Below are positions 1 to 8,217 of a DNA stretch of 32,719 nt, in pieces. The position numbers and the translations under genes were made by a program. The notes beneath the pieces are model-generated. The model worked only from the letters and a program-made list of their open reading frames with translations. It was not told the DNA's origin and did no database searches. The number at the start of each line of letters is the position of its first letter. Position 1 is the first letter of the stretch. This DNA comes from Desulfarculaceae bacterium (GTDB lineage: Bacteria; Desulfobacterota; Desulfobacteria; Desulfobacterales; Desulfobacteraceae): contig JAIPEK010000001.1 of the NCBI GenBank assembly GCA_021737205.1, positions 1 to 32,719 on the forward strand, in the 5' to 3' direction.

Positions 1-809
1 TTTACTCCTTTACCGACGAGATCAAGGTGCCCACCGCGGAATACATCCATATCCTTGACGAGCGGGGATTCGACCGTTCCAGAATGGGGGTGATCAAAAG
101 AGGGTTTGATGTGGAAGTTCCGACCCTCTCCCGTAAAGAGAGAAGAAAATTCCTGGATGAACTGGGCATTCCGGAAGGGATTACCCTCCTTTTCGCAGGG
201 AGGGTCAGCCGGGACAAAAATATCGACTTTCTCACCGAGGTGTACAAAAAGGTGTTGAAAACCCAGCCGGAGGTCAACCTGGTCATTGCCGGAAACGGAC
301 CGGACCTGGAACGGATGAAGGCGGTGATGCACGGGTATGACCGGGTATTTTTCACAGGCCGTATCCCCAACGAGAAACTGTTGAAACTCTATACCTGCTC
401 GGACATCTTCGCCTTTCCCAGCACCACGGACACCTTCGGGATGGTGGTTCTCGAGTCCCTGGCCTGCGGTCTTCCCGCCCTTGTATCCGACACCGGCGGG
501 CCCAAGGAAATCGTACAAGACAAAATCAACGGGCATGTTCTGCCGGTGTCCGACACCGGAGAATGGGCCGGAAAGATCCTTGAACTCATCCGTATGATCC
601 GGGAGAAAGACCCGGCCTATGCCGCCATGTGTGAAAGGGCCCGGGAACATGTGATAGAGCACTACTGCTGGGACGAAGCGCTCAATGATATCCTCGGCAG
701 CCGAAAATCCGAAACCGCCCATGACCGGGAAATCAGAGGCAAAAAGCGCAATGACCTGCCGGCCGGAACCGATCCGGCACCCGGGCAAAAGGAGTTCGCA
801 GTTGCCTGA
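1..809 (+). CDS. Glycosyltransferase family 4, C-terminal part (5' end outside window)
   Basis: The reading frame is already open at base 3 with no stop upstream, so the gene enters from the left edge; about 268 codons are visible. The visible part is the nucleotide-sugar-binding half of a GT-B fold GT4 enzyme: FAGRVSRDKN (donor-site strand-loop), IAGNGPDLERM, then the acidic signature TDTFGMVVLESLACG followed by GLPALVSDTGGPKEIV. Family knowledge: such enzymes transfer a sugar from a nucleotide or lipid-linked donor to a lipid or growing glycan at the cytoplasmic membrane. Spacing in the signature resembles mannosyl- and sulfoquinovosyl-type GT4 enzymes, but the acceptor cannot be read. The last 25 or so residues are basic and polar and look non-catalytic. 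The 3' end overlaps the next gene by 8 bases, suggesting translational coupling to the radical SAM protein. Confidence 0.9.
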   Translation, partial: YSFTDEIKVPTAEYIHILDERGFDRSRMGVIKRGFDVEVPTLSRKERRKFLDELGIPEGITLLFAGRVSRDKNIDFLTEVYKKVLKTQPEVNLVIAGNGPDLERMKAVMHGYDRVFFTGRIPNEKLLKLYTCSDIFAFPSTTDTFGMVVLESLACGLPALVSDTGGPKEIVQDKINGHVLPVSDTGEWAGKILELIRMIREKDPAYAAMCERAREHVIEHYCWDEALNDILGSRKSETAHDREIRGKKRNDLPAGTDPAPGQKEFAVA

Positions 810-2043
810 ATCCCTTTTCCGCTTATTGCAGGGCAAAGTGCCGGGCCAGGTGGTGGTTCAATTCACCGACGCCTGCAACGCCGCCTGCGCCCAGTGCGGC
901 ATGCGGGTGACCAACCGGTTCGAGCGCTCCACCCTGCCTCTGGAGGAAGTGAAAAAATCCATTGATGCGGCAGCTGAAAAAGGGGTACAGGCAATCTCTT
1001 TTACCGGCGGAGAACCCCTACTGTTTCCCGATGCCCTGGTGGAGATGATCAACCATGCCGGAAAAAGCGGCATTCAATATATCAGGACCGGCACCAACGG
1101 TTTTGTGTTTCGATTCAAAGGTAATGAGAACAGATTCAAATACCGGATGGAAAAACTGGCCGAAACCCTTGCCGCAACTGAGCTTCGAAACTTCTGGATC
1201 AGCATCGACTCTGCCGACGGCGCCCTGCACGAAAAAATGAGAGGACTTGACGGGGTCATCCGGGGCATAGAAAAAGCGCTGCCCATCTTTCACCGGCACG
1301 GCCTGTATCCGTCCGCCAATCTTGGCATCAACCGCTATACCGGAGGAGAAGATCTTGACCTCGTGTTAACGGGAGATTCAAAAGCGGCAAAGGAACAATT
1401 CTACTCCGGTTTCAGGCAGGCTTTTTCACGGTTCTACACGTTTGTGGAGAATCTGGGATTTACCATTGTCAATGCCTGTTATCCCATGAGCCTGGAAGAT
1501 GAGTCCCATGCCGTGTATTCAGCCTCCTCCACCGACCGGATGGTCAATTTCACTGCAGAGGAAAAACACCTCATATTCCGGGCGCTCAAGGATACCATCC
1601 CGAAATTCCGTTCCAGAATCCGGATCTTTTCGCCCACTTCCTCCCTGCATTCCCTTGAAAAGCGGTACAACGGTTCATTGCGCCGCCCGATCCCCTGTCT
1701 GGGCGGCATAGACTTTTTCTTCATCGATGCGAAAGACGGCAACACCTATCCATGCGGGTACAGGGCCTGTGACAATCTGGGAAAATTCTCCGACTTCAAC
1801 CCGGATACGGTGGACCGGAAAAGCGTTTGCACCCTTTGCGACTGGGAATGTTTCCGGGATCCGTCCGAGCTGTTCTTTCCGATCACTTCCCTTTTTACCG
1901 CCCCCCGAAAGCTTGCTGCCAAAACACGGGAAGATCCCGCCTTTTTCCGGCACTGGATATCCGATCTTTTATACTACCGGGCCTGCCACTATTTCAACGG
2001 CAGGCAAAATACCGACAAAAACCGATTGACCCGGTTTCGGTAA
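802..2043 (+). CDS. Radical SAM protein with C-terminal cysteine-rich (SPASM-like) region
   Basis: I place the start at a TTG, because AAAGGAG lies seven bases upstream and the frame's earlier ATG (685) would overlap the glycosyltransferase by 125 bases. This gives 413 residues. C25-x3-C29-x2-C32 (CNAACAQC) is the canonical radical SAM cluster site, followed by the SAM-binding FTGGEP motif. The C-terminus holds further cysteines (PCLGG, YPCGYRAC and CTLCDWEC) that fit one or two auxiliary iron-sulfur clusters, as in SPASM/twitch proteins. Substrate unknown. The 8-base overlap with a GT4 gene suggests they share a pathway, perhaps modification of a glycan, lipid or peptide; that is inference. 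No precursor-peptide gene is visible nearby. Confidence 0.88.
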   Translation: MPESLFRLLQGKVPGQVVVQFTDACNAACAQCGMRVTNRFERSTLPLEEVKKSIDAAAEKGVQAISFTGGEPLLFPDALVEMINHAGKSGIQYIRTGTNGFVFRFKGNENRFKYRMEKLAETLAATELRNFWISIDSADGALHEKMRGLDGVIRGIEKALPIFHRHGLYPSANLGINRYTGGEDLDLVLTGDSKAAKEQFYSGFRQAFSRFYTFVENLGFTIVNACYPMSLEDESHAVYSASSTDRMVNFTAEEKHLIFRALKDTIPKFRSRIRIFSPTSSLHSLEKRYNGSLRRPIPCLGGIDFFFIDAKDGNTYPCGYRACDNLGKFSDFNPDTVDRKSVCTLCDWECFRDPSELFFPITSLFTAPRKLAAKTREDPAFFRHWISDLLYYRACHYFNGRQNTDKNRLTRFR

Positions 2044-2064
2044 AAGACCTGCTGCATATCAAAC

Positions 2065-2090
2065 CGGTCAGTTTACAGTAACCTTGACCG
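2065..2090 (+). other. Hairpin downstream of the radical SAM gene
   Basis: CGGTCA (2065-2070) pairs with TGACCG (2085-2090) across a 14-base loop, 22 bases after the stop codon. No U-run follows, so it is at most a weak terminator or 3'-end structure. Confidence 0.3.
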
Positions 2091-2115
2091 CCCTTCAATT
2101 CCCCTGCCAGGCAGC

Positions 2116-2145
2116 TTGAAAAAGACAGGCCGATAAAAATACAAT
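2116..2145 (+). promoter_or_regulatory. Sigma-70-type promoter for the Cache-HAMP gene
   Basis: TTGAAA (2116-2121) and TACAAT (2140-2145) match the -35 and -10 consensus at five of six positions each, with an 18-base spacer. They lie about 100 bases before the Cache-HAMP start, implying a leader of roughly 95 bases. No operator was recognised. Confidence 0.5.
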
Positions 2146-2248
2146 TTTATCTCTGCTGTAACGCCCGGCTAATACATTCTGGATAATATGCAGACCTGAA
2201 CAAAGCGAGGTTTTTGATTATACAGAACACACTCCATCAGGAGAACAC

Positions 2249-3148
2249 ATGAAACTGTCAAAAGAAATCAACCTGCTGATTGTGGGGGGAATGGCAATAC
2301 TTGGAATCCTGTTTGCCGCCATCAACGTCTATACCATCAACAAAAACAGCAAAGCGGAGATGAACCATTTGAGTTCCCTTCTGAAAAGCGAAAGGGAAAG
2401 CAAACTCAGGGATCTTGTATACAGTGCCTATTCGGTCCTTGACACGGCCAATTTTTACGAACCCGCCCAGGCTGCATTAAGTGAAATGCGGTTCGGAAAA
2501 AAACGCCAGAACTATTTCCTGGTGGTGGACACCGACGGCATGGTCTGGGTCAACCCGGTCCGGCCGGAAAGCGTAGGCAAAGTTAAACTTGACATGGAGG
2601 ATGCCGCAGGCAAACCGTATATCCGGGAAATCATCGACAAGGCCATGCTCCAGAGCGAAGGTTTCGTCAACTACAGGGAAACCCCGGAAGGTGCGGAAAA
2701 ACCAGTGACCAGGATGACGTATTACAAACACTTCAAGGAATGGGACTGGATCGTCTGCGCCGGCATGTACATGGATGATATCAACAGGCTCCTTTCCGCA
2801 AAACAGGATGAAATCAAGCAGTCCATGTTATTCAGGGTGATACTCATCACCGCCCTTGTCATTCTTACCGTGATCATGGGAATCACGGTAGCCACTTATG
2901 TCATATCAAAGCGGATTATCAATCCGCTTGTACACATATCGGATGCAGCCGGCAGAATCGGCATGGGGGATTTCAGCAATGATATCAACGTAAATGCAAG
3001 CACGGAAATCAACCAGCTTGCCGGATCCGTGATGATGATGCAGAAAAACCTGGAAATCGCCATTCGCCGTGCCAAAAATAGAAGCTCCTCTTATAAAAAT
3101 ACATCCGGAGCTTCGGATCGGATCCGGGAAAACGAACTTCAAAACTGA
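2249..3148 (+). CDS. Membrane sensor with Cache domain and HAMP, no output domain
   Basis: 299 residues; ATG preceded by CAGGAG. Order: short cytoplasmic N-terminus, TM helix (about 9-29), periplasmic sCache_2-type domain (about 35-185, with NYFLVVDTDGMVWVNP, GFVNYRETPEG and WDWIVCAGMYMDDI), second TM (about 196-222), HAMP (from about 223, ISKRIINPLVHISDAAGRIG), then a short polar tail. Family knowledge: sCache domains bind small organic ligands and normally feed a chemotaxis, kinase or cyclase module. Here the protein ends about 30 residues after HAMP with no such module, and the 52 bases before the next gene hold no remnant of one. It may signal through a separate partner or be a truncated receptor. 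The next gene codes for a periplasmic binding protein and is probably co-transcribed. Confidence 0.85.
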   Translation: MKLSKEINLLIVGGMAILGILFAAINVYTINKNSKAEMNHLSSLLKSERESKLRDLVYSAYSVLDTANFYEPAQAALSEMRFGKKRQNYFLVVDTDGMVWVNPVRPESVGKVKLDMEDAAGKPYIREIIDKAMLQSEGFVNYRETPEGAEKPVTRMTYYKHFKEWDWIVCAGMYMDDINRLLSAKQDEIKQSMLFRVILITALVILTVIMGITVATYVISKRIINPLVHISDAAGRIGMGDFSNDINVNASTEINQLAGSVMMMQKNLEIAIRRAKNRSSSYKNTSGASDRIRENELQN

Positions 3149-3200
3149 AATATCAGCGTATCAACACATAATTTACAATACATCAAGAAAGGAGTTTGGT

Positions 3201-4373
3201 ATGGGTAAACTGAAGCAGGTGGCAATAATCGGTATATGTATGTTTCTTGTCTTTACCGCCCGGCCCGGATCGGCAGCGGAAAGCCTTATGATCCGGGGAT
3301 CCACCACGGTATATCCGGTTGCGGAAGAATCGGCCCGAAGTTTCATGAAAATGAACCCGGAAATCAATATCCAGGTCAGAGGTACCGGTTCCGGTGACGG
3401 GATTGCCGCCCTGATCAACGGCGACACGGATATTGCGACCTCGTCCAGATGGATCAAGGACGAGGAAATCAAAATGGCCCTTGAAAAAGGAATTTTGCCC
3501 GTACCCTTCCAGGTGGCCTACGACTGCATCATTCCGGTTGTCCATCCATCAAATACGTTGAAAAATATCAGCATGGAGAACCTGAAAAAAATTTACAGCG
3601 GGCAAATCACCAACTGGAGCCAGCTCGGGAGACAAAACAGACCGATCAAGGTCTACTCAAGGGATACGTCATCCGGGACATACGGTGTGTGGAAGAAAAG
3701 AGTGATGAAGGGCGCCCCATTTTCCCCCGGGCTGAACCTGACCGAAGGAAACACGGAAATGAAAGAGGCGGTGGCCAATGACAAAAACGCCATCGGATAT
3801 ATCGGAATGGGTTACTTGAACTCATCGGTCCGGGCACTTGCCATCGACGGAGTCCAAGGCTCGCTTGAAACCGCGCTTAACGGCTCGTATCCCGTGGCAA
3901 GACCTCTTTTCATGCTCACCAAGGGATGGCCTGAAGGCCGGATCAAAAGATTCATCAGCTTTGTAATGGAGCCCAACCTCGGCCAGAGGGTGGTGAAACG
4001 GGTTGGATACCTGGAACTGTACAGCTCCAAGCATATCCTACCGGCGCCGGAACCCGAACCCTGCGTCTCCGGCAAAAACGTGGCCAAGGCGACGGTGAAT
4101 TCATCCAAAATGGACAAACCCGCTTTGACGCTGTACAAAAATTACAAGGAGATGAACTGGAACGGAAAGGTGGAACGCCTTCAGCGCAACCTTCACAAAC
4201 TCGGATATAAAGTGGGGCCGATCGACGGTCTTTGGGGCCCCAAAACCCTCCAGGCCTACAACAGCTTCCTTGAAGACAACAACCGGAAAACCGACGGTAT
4301 TGTCACCTACGAACGCCTGCAGCTCATGGAGCTGAACCTAAATCAGGCCCTGTTCAACAAACTCAGCACCTGA
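3201..4373 (+). CDS. PstS-like periplasmic substrate-binding protein with C-terminal peptidoglycan-binding domain
   Basis: 390 residues. ATG 3201 follows GAAAGGAG and begins a signal peptide (MGKLKQ, then a hydrophobic stretch ending near ARPGSAAES); the longer frame from 3069 runs back into the previous gene. Residues about 28-285 are a PBP-like fold with PstS ligand motifs: GSTTVYPVAEE, GTGSGDG and SRDTSSGTYG. Residues about 310-385 match PG_binding_1 (LQRNLHKLGYKVGPIDGLWG, then KTLQAYNSFL). Family knowledge: PstS delivers phosphate to PstCAB, and PG_binding_1 anchors proteins to the wall. No pstCAB or phoU is present, so this is an orphan binding protein probably tethered to peptidoglycan. 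The ligand could be phosphate or another oxyanion. It follows the Cache-HAMP gene at 52 bases. Confidence 0.87.
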   Translation: MGKLKQVAIIGICMFLVFTARPGSAAESLMIRGSTTVYPVAEESARSFMKMNPEINIQVRGTGSGDGIAALINGDTDIATSSRWIKDEEIKMALEKGILPVPFQVAYDCIIPVVHPSNTLKNISMENLKKIYSGQITNWSQLGRQNRPIKVYSRDTSSGTYGVWKKRVMKGAPFSPGLNLTEGNTEMKEAVANDKNAIGYIGMGYLNSSVRALAIDGVQGSLETALNGSYPVARPLFMLTKGWPEGRIKRFISFVMEPNLGQRVVKRVGYLELYSSKHILPAPEPEPCVSGKNVAKATVNSSKMDKPALTLYKNYKEMNWNGKVERLQRNLHKLGYKVGPIDGLWGPKTLQAYNSFLEDNNRKTDGIVTYERLQLMELNLNQALFNKLST

Positions 4374-4418
4374 TGCCCTCTCAAAGGTGCTCCTCGACTT
4401 CACGCCTTACCAGCCCAT

Positions 4419-4459
4419 CGTCAGGTGGGACCATGCGGTCGCACCTGACGCCCTTTTGT
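4419..4459 (+). terminator. Strong hairpin, probable terminator of the PstS-like gene
   Basis: CGTCAGGTG (4419-4427) pairs perfectly with CACCTGACG (4442-4450). Inside, after a G/G mismatch, GACC (4429-4432) pairs with GGTC (4437-4440) around an ATGC loop. CCCTTTTGTT follows, a short U-tract. It is 46 bases after the stop. It could also act as a leader structure for the DksA-like gene, but terminator is the simpler reading. Confidence 0.6.
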
Positions 4460-4578
4460 TATCGCCTTTTCCCTAGCCGGATTTTAACGGCCCGGCCATA
4501 CAACCCCAATACGAATGCGGTACAAGAACAATCAGCAGCATCAGTTCATTGCAACCTACACATCAACGGAGGATGAAA

Positions 4579-4980
4579 ATGGATGCCGAACAAGTCTATA
4601 TGAATTCAGACCAGCTCGCCTATTTCAAGAATAAACTCTTCTCGCACAGAGAGGAACTTTCGGAAAAAATCAGCCGGACAGTCAAAAAAATCCAGCAGCT
4701 TAAATCCTCGGATGCGGACATTCTCGACAGGAGCAACGTGAACATTCACATTGAGCGGGAAGTGAAAGCATCCGAGCGGTACAGCCGATATCTGAGAAAC
4801 ATTGAAACCGCGCTTTCCAAAATCGAGGACGGCAGCTACGGTTTCTGTGAACTGACCGGGACGAAGATCGGACTGAAGCGCCTTCAAGCCCAACCGTGGG
4901 CGACTTTGTCCATCAAGGCGCTCGAGGAACTTGAAGAGGCTCGGCAAAAGGGACGTCCGGTTTCAAAGGCCTTTGCCTGA
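4579..4980 (+). CDS. TraR/DksA-family transcription factor with degenerate zinc finger
   Basis: 133 residues; ATG 4579 has GGAGG six bases upstream, better than ATG 4573, which directly abuts it. The N-terminal two-thirds is a charged coiled coil whose tip reads DILDRSN, keeping the two aspartates of the DksA tip motif (DxxDxA) with serine in place of alanine. The globular part reads YGFCELTGTKIGLKRLQAQP followed by WATLSIKALEE: of the four zinc cysteines in classical DksA only the first remains. Family knowledge: DksA enters the RNA polymerase secondary channel and, with ppGpp, retunes rRNA and amino-acid promoters; one-cysteine variants (alphaproteobacterial and DksA2-like) fold without zinc. 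The 3' end overlaps the convergent DUF2334 gene by 18 bases. Confidence 0.87.
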   Translation: MDAEQVYMNSDQLAYFKNKLFSHREELSEKISRTVKKIQQLKSSDADILDRSNVNIHIEREVKASERYSRYLRNIETALSKIEDGSYGFCELTGTKIGLKRLQAQPWATLSIKALEELEEARQKGRPVSKAFA

Positions 4981-5712
4981 TTGCAACTCGACCGCTTCCG
5001 AGTAATCCAAATACCGGCTGTAAGATCTAAGATGACGGCGAAGATCCCCGAAAAGGGCAAGACGGATATCTTCCGGATGGATGGCGATCCGGGTACAGCA
5101 AGCAGGGCAGGTCATGTTCACCGTATTCAAAAATCGAAGCGCGGTCGCCCGGAAGGAAGTGTCAGCCATGTATCCGGTGACCGGCATTGGATAGAACCTT
5201 CCCGTAACCGTATCCCGAATCCCTGTCTGGGTTTCGTACATTCGGTACTGCAGTCTTTTCAGGCGTCTTACGGATATACCGCCCATGGCCCAAGCAGGAG
5301 GGACGTACAGAAGCGGCTGTTCAAGCCCTGCCGAGGAAAACCAGTCGAAACATTGAAGCATCAGATTCTCAATTTCAGATGACGAAAGAACGAGGTGTTC
5401 GGCCTCGTTCCCGGAGATCAGAAGACCGTGCAGCCGATGGCGGAAACCTGCAAAACGGTCGGCTTCATGCCGCCATCCGTGGCCGGCCAGGGGATACCCG
5501 GCCCACTGAAGGGATTTCACTTCCCTGATGGCGGTGCGGGACCAACTCCGCCCCGGTGTCACCAGGAGGGTTACCGGAAAGACCTTTTCCTTTTCCAGAA
5601 ACCGAACCGTTTCCAACACCTGAGCCAGGGTTTCCGGCATAACATCGTGGATGGAAACAAGTGCGCCGGTCCCTGATCGTCTGCTGCAGGCAAATGGAAC
5701 AAAGACTTTCAT
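4963..5712 (-). CDS. DUF2334 polysaccharide deacetylase-like protein
   Basis: 249 residues. Motifs of the NodB-like/DUF2334 carbohydrate esterase fold are clear: SIHDVMPET (residues 20-28, His-Asp metal site), GHGWRHE (about 77-83, second metal-binding region), VPPAWAMGG (about 136-144) and IAIHPEDI near the C-terminus. Family knowledge: related enzymes remove N- or O-acetyl groups from glycans. No signal peptide is obvious, so the site of action is uncertain. The start is the first ATG; the SD is weak (AGGG about 12 bases upstream). It is last in a minus-strand group with a glycosyltransferase and sulfotransferase, separated from them by a palindromic repeat that could affect transcript level. 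Tail-to-tail 18-base overlap with the DksA-like gene. Confidence 0.8.
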   Translation of the reverse strand: MKVFVPFACSRRSGTGALVSIHDVMPETLAQVLETVRFLEKEKVFPVTLLVTPGRSWSRTAIREVKSLQWAGYPLAGHGWRHEADRFAGFRHRLHGLLISGNEAEHLVLSSSEIENLMLQCFDWFSSAGLEQPLLYVPPAWAMGGISVRRLKRLQYRMYETQTGIRDTVTGRFYPMPVTGYMADTSFRATALRFLNTVNMTCPACCTRIAIHPEDIRLALFGDLRRHLRSYSRYLDYSEAVELQSGKGL

Positions 5713-5718
5713 ATAACT

Positions 5719-5833
5719 TATGCCCTGACAGGCTCAACGAATGATGAAAGATCACCATGAAGGACATGAAGAGCATGAAGTTTTTTCTTCAGTTCCTTCA
5801 TGGTCTTCATGGTGAAAATCGCTTTTCTTTCAA
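5719..5833. repeat. Palindromic CATGAAG repeat, copy 1
   Basis: The core is two 27-base arms (5754-5780 and 5787-5813) pairing at about 21 of 27 positions around a T6 loop. Each arm is three 9-base units of form NNCATGAAG (or the reverse complement). It is flanked by AACGAATGATGAAAGATC on the left and a TTTCTTTCA-type end on the right, shared with copies 2 and 3. It lies between the glycosyltransferase and DUF2334 genes; its right arm includes the last codons and TGA stop of the glycosyltransferase. No open frame or transposase, so it looks like a REP/MITE-type non-autonomous element. Confidence 0.85.
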
Positions 5834-6934
5834 GGAACAGAAAAGGTCGATCCACTGGGAAAGGGTTTTCCGGTTGAACTCCAATGCGGTCCGCCGGGCG
5901 ATTTCGGATCTTTCAAGCCTTTGGCAAACCGGTTTGTCCGAAATTCTTTTAACGGCCTCAGCCAGGGATTCCTCCACCCCGATGGCATATACCCCTTCAG
6001 CCAGGTCCGGCCAGTTAAGGATCCCGCAATTGTCCGACACCAGGACCAGGCGCCTGCGGGCCATGGCCTCCAGAGCTATGGTGCCGAACGATTCCACCCT
6101 CGACGGCAAAAGCAGCATATCCGAAGCATCGATCGCCTGTTTGACACCGGGTCTGGAGACCCATCCCATATACTCGACATTGGGGCAAGAGCAGGCCGTT
6201 TCTATCACCAGGTCCCGCAAAGGACCGTCTCCTGCGATCAAAAACCGGGTTTCCGGAAGTGCTCGTGCCGCCTCAAGAACCTCCTGTATATTTTTCTCCG
6301 GAGCCAGCCGCCCGGCGTAACAGACCGTGGAAAGACCCGTTGACACAGGAGGCGGCGGGTCATCGGTAAAGGTCCCGGCAATGGGGGTTCCGATCGTTTT
6401 CACCCTGTACGCGCCGTGGTTTCGGGCGGCATGGATCATTTTTTCGCTGTTTCCCACCACCATGGCGCTGGAACAAAAGAACAGGCGATTGACCGATTTC
6501 ATGTACAATCTGCCGAAGATACTGAAAACAGAGTTCCAGTACATTCGGGACAACTGGTCGATCTCGGTGTGATACCCGGAGCAGATCGGGATATTCAGAT
6601 ACCGGGCGATGACGAACCCCGTCACCCCGTAAGGGCCCGGTGTCGGAAGGACGATCAGGTCCGGCGCCAAGTCGTTCACCTTCTGCCAGATATTGGTGAC
6701 CCTGGGCAGATACAGGCGCTGGGTGGCATCCCCGGGCATCGGCAGGGTAACCTCGTGGGCGCACGAGTCGCCCTCCGTCCCCGGACTCACAAGCTCTGCA
6801 TGTTCCACATGAACGGTCAGGTGTTCCACAAGATCGGCATAATAGGCCCCCACCCCGTTTCTCCCGGCAATGGCGTCCGACAGAAACAGGATTTTCAGGG
6901 GATGTTTGTTGAAAGATCGACTCCTGCTGATCAT
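5807..6934 (-). CDS. Glycosyltransferase family 4
   Basis: 375 residues from the ATG at 6934, one base after the sulfotransferase stop; the longer frame (7000) would run 22 residues back into that gene. GT-B fold order: N-terminal Rossmann half starting KILFLSDAIAGRNGVGAYYA, GYHTEID (about 122), GNSEKM, then donor half YAGRLAPEKN, IAGDGPLRD and the E-x7-E signature ESFGTIALEAMARR. Family knowledge: a retaining transferase using a nucleotide-activated sugar at the inner membrane face; the N-terminal layout is like diacylglycerol or phosphatidylinositol glycosyltransferases. Almost fused to the sulfotransferase, so a sulfated glycolipid or exopolysaccharide is a reasonable inference. Oddity: the last codons and TGA lie inside palindromic repeat copy 1, so the C-terminal tail was probably set by repeat insertion. 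Confidence 0.88.
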   Translation of the reverse strand: MISRSRSFNKHPLKILFLSDAIAGRNGVGAYYADLVEHLTVHVEHAELVSPGTEGDSCAHEVTLPMPGDATQRLYLPRVTNIWQKVNDLAPDLIVLPTPGPYGVTGFVIARYLNIPICSGYHTEIDQLSRMYWNSVFSIFGRLYMKSVNRLFFCSSAMVVGNSEKMIHAARNHGAYRVKTIGTPIAGTFTDDPPPPVSTGLSTVCYAGRLAPEKNIQEVLEAARALPETRFLIAGDGPLRDLVIETACSCPNVEYMGWVSRPGVKQAIDASDMLLLPSRVESFGTIALEAMARRRLVLVSDNCGILNWPDLAEGVYAIGVEESLAEAVKRISDKPVCQRLERSEIARRTALEFNRKTLSQWIDLFCSLKEKRFSP

Positions 6935-6935
6935 A

Positions 6936-8144
6936 TTACTGCTTTCGGATTTGCGCCCCTGTGTCAAAGGGCGGCGGGTAGGAAAATCGTTCAAACGCAT
7001 GGGAAAACCGATTGTAAATCATTTCCGCAGTGAGTCCGCAAGAGGCAAGATCATACTTATGACCGCTTTTGTATCTTCTCTGCCGCTCGTCCCGGCTTTG
7101 TATAAATGCCTTGAACGCCGGAGACATCCGGAATCCGAACTGCTCATAAATCGAATGAACCACCTGCTGCAATGTTTCTTGAAGGTCCTCCATTTTCACG
7201 ATCATATGCCGGCTCTCCGGCAGTCGGGAAAGTCTGTCCGGGATATGGGCATACGCGTAGCCCTGGATTTCCATGAGCTGGTCCCTGAATTCCTCCCCTC
7301 CTGTATCATTGTCAAACACTTCTGCTCCTGCCGTCATGGAGCTGATATGAGACGGCACCGCATCCATTGGATTGCGTACGGTACCGATGATCCGGCAGTC
7401 CGGGAAATGCCGCACCAGGGACCCGATCATCGGCGAGAACGCCACATTTTTTGAAAAAAAGGTTTTACCGGTTCCCCTGACATACAGGTGCCGCTGAAGG
7501 CAGGATCGGTAAAATGTCATGATCCGGTCCTTGTCCTTTTCATTTGCCGCATCGTCAAAAAAGGCAAGATACCCGAGTTCCTCGAAAAACGGGAACGGAA
7601 GAACCAGAATCATGCAGGCGTAGACCGGCACAAGAAGAAAATAATCCTCCTCCGGGTCAGACAGCGAGATCCGGTGGATGGAATCGAAACTTTTAAACGC
7701 GTGCCCTTCCACCCATTTAATAATCCCTGCCAAAGGGGCCCCCATCCATCCGTCCAGACGGGCCAGGACGAGCCAGAATTTGCGCTCGGTCACGGACGGA
7801 GCCAGGATCAGCTCCCACAGGGTCATCGTGGCAAACCGTTCCGTATCATGGGCCAACACCCGGTGAAGGAAGGTGGTCCCGCTCCTGGGCACTCCCACGA
7901 TAAATACCGGAGAGCGGATCTCGACGGATTTGTATTTCGGAAAAAATATCTCATCCAGGAAAAACCCGATCCAGTGCATGGTCTGGACAACAAATAAAAC
8001 AGGGAAAAAACCGCTCATGATCAAAAACCGTTTGACCGTAAGTCTTGCCTGTGTGCGGCGGCTTTTGAAAAATGTCAGCCAAAACAGCCTGAAAAAGGTT
8101 TTATAGCTGATCCACATATTTTGAAACAGAGTAATAATACCCAT
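6936..8144 (-). CDS. PAPS-dependent sulfotransferase family protein
   Basis: 402 residues from ATG 8144 (GGA seven bases upstream); a longer frame would need TTG 8201. Sulfotransferase signatures are intact: 5'-phosphosulfate loop GVPRSGTTFLHRVL (residues 84-97) and 3'-phosphate site IIGTVRNPMDAVPSH (252-266). A hydrophobic N-terminal stretch (about 40-65, including FLIMSGFFPVLFVV) suggests membrane association. Family knowledge: such enzymes transfer sulfonate from PAPS to hydroxyl or amino groups of carbohydrates or lipids. Its stop lies one base before the GT4 start, so the two are almost certainly translated together. Substrate unknown; a sulfated glycolipid or polysaccharide is inferred. 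Confidence 0.87.
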   Translation of the reverse strand: MGIITLFQNMWISYKTFFRLFWLTFFKSRRTQARLTVKRFLIMSGFFPVLFVVQTMHWIGFFLDEIFFPKYKSVEIRSPVFIVGVPRSGTTFLHRVLAHDTERFATMTLWELILAPSVTERKFWLVLARLDGWMGAPLAGIIKWVEGHAFKSFDSIHRISLSDPEEDYFLLVPVYACMILVLPFPFFEELGYLAFFDDAANEKDKDRIMTFYRSCLQRHLYVRGTGKTFFSKNVAFSPMIGSLVRHFPDCRIIGTVRNPMDAVPSHISSMTAGAEVFDNDTGGEEFRDQLMEIQGYAYAHIPDRLSRLPESRHMIVKMEDLQETLQQVVHSIYEQFGFRMSPAFKAFIQSRDERQRRYKSGHKYDLASCGLTAEMIYNRFSHAFERFSYPPPFDTGAQIRKQ

Positions 8145-8217
8145 AAATATTCCATCTTCGATATTGTTGAAACGTCCACAACTGTTTTCAGTATGAGGCA
8201 AACCGGTTTATGTCGAG

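Noticed and set aside
2249..3200. Frameshifted chemoreceptor whose signalling domain follows
   Set aside because: No MCP-type coiled-coil remnant in any frame between the Cache-HAMP stop and the next gene.
4373..4576. Plus-strand open frame after the PstS-like gene
   Set aside because: It runs through the terminator hairpin, has no SD and composition unlike neighbours; treated as intergenic.
6935..7000. 22-residue upstream extension of the second GT4
   Set aside because: It would overlap the sulfotransferase end; the ATG at 6934 begins just before the expected KILFLSD strand.
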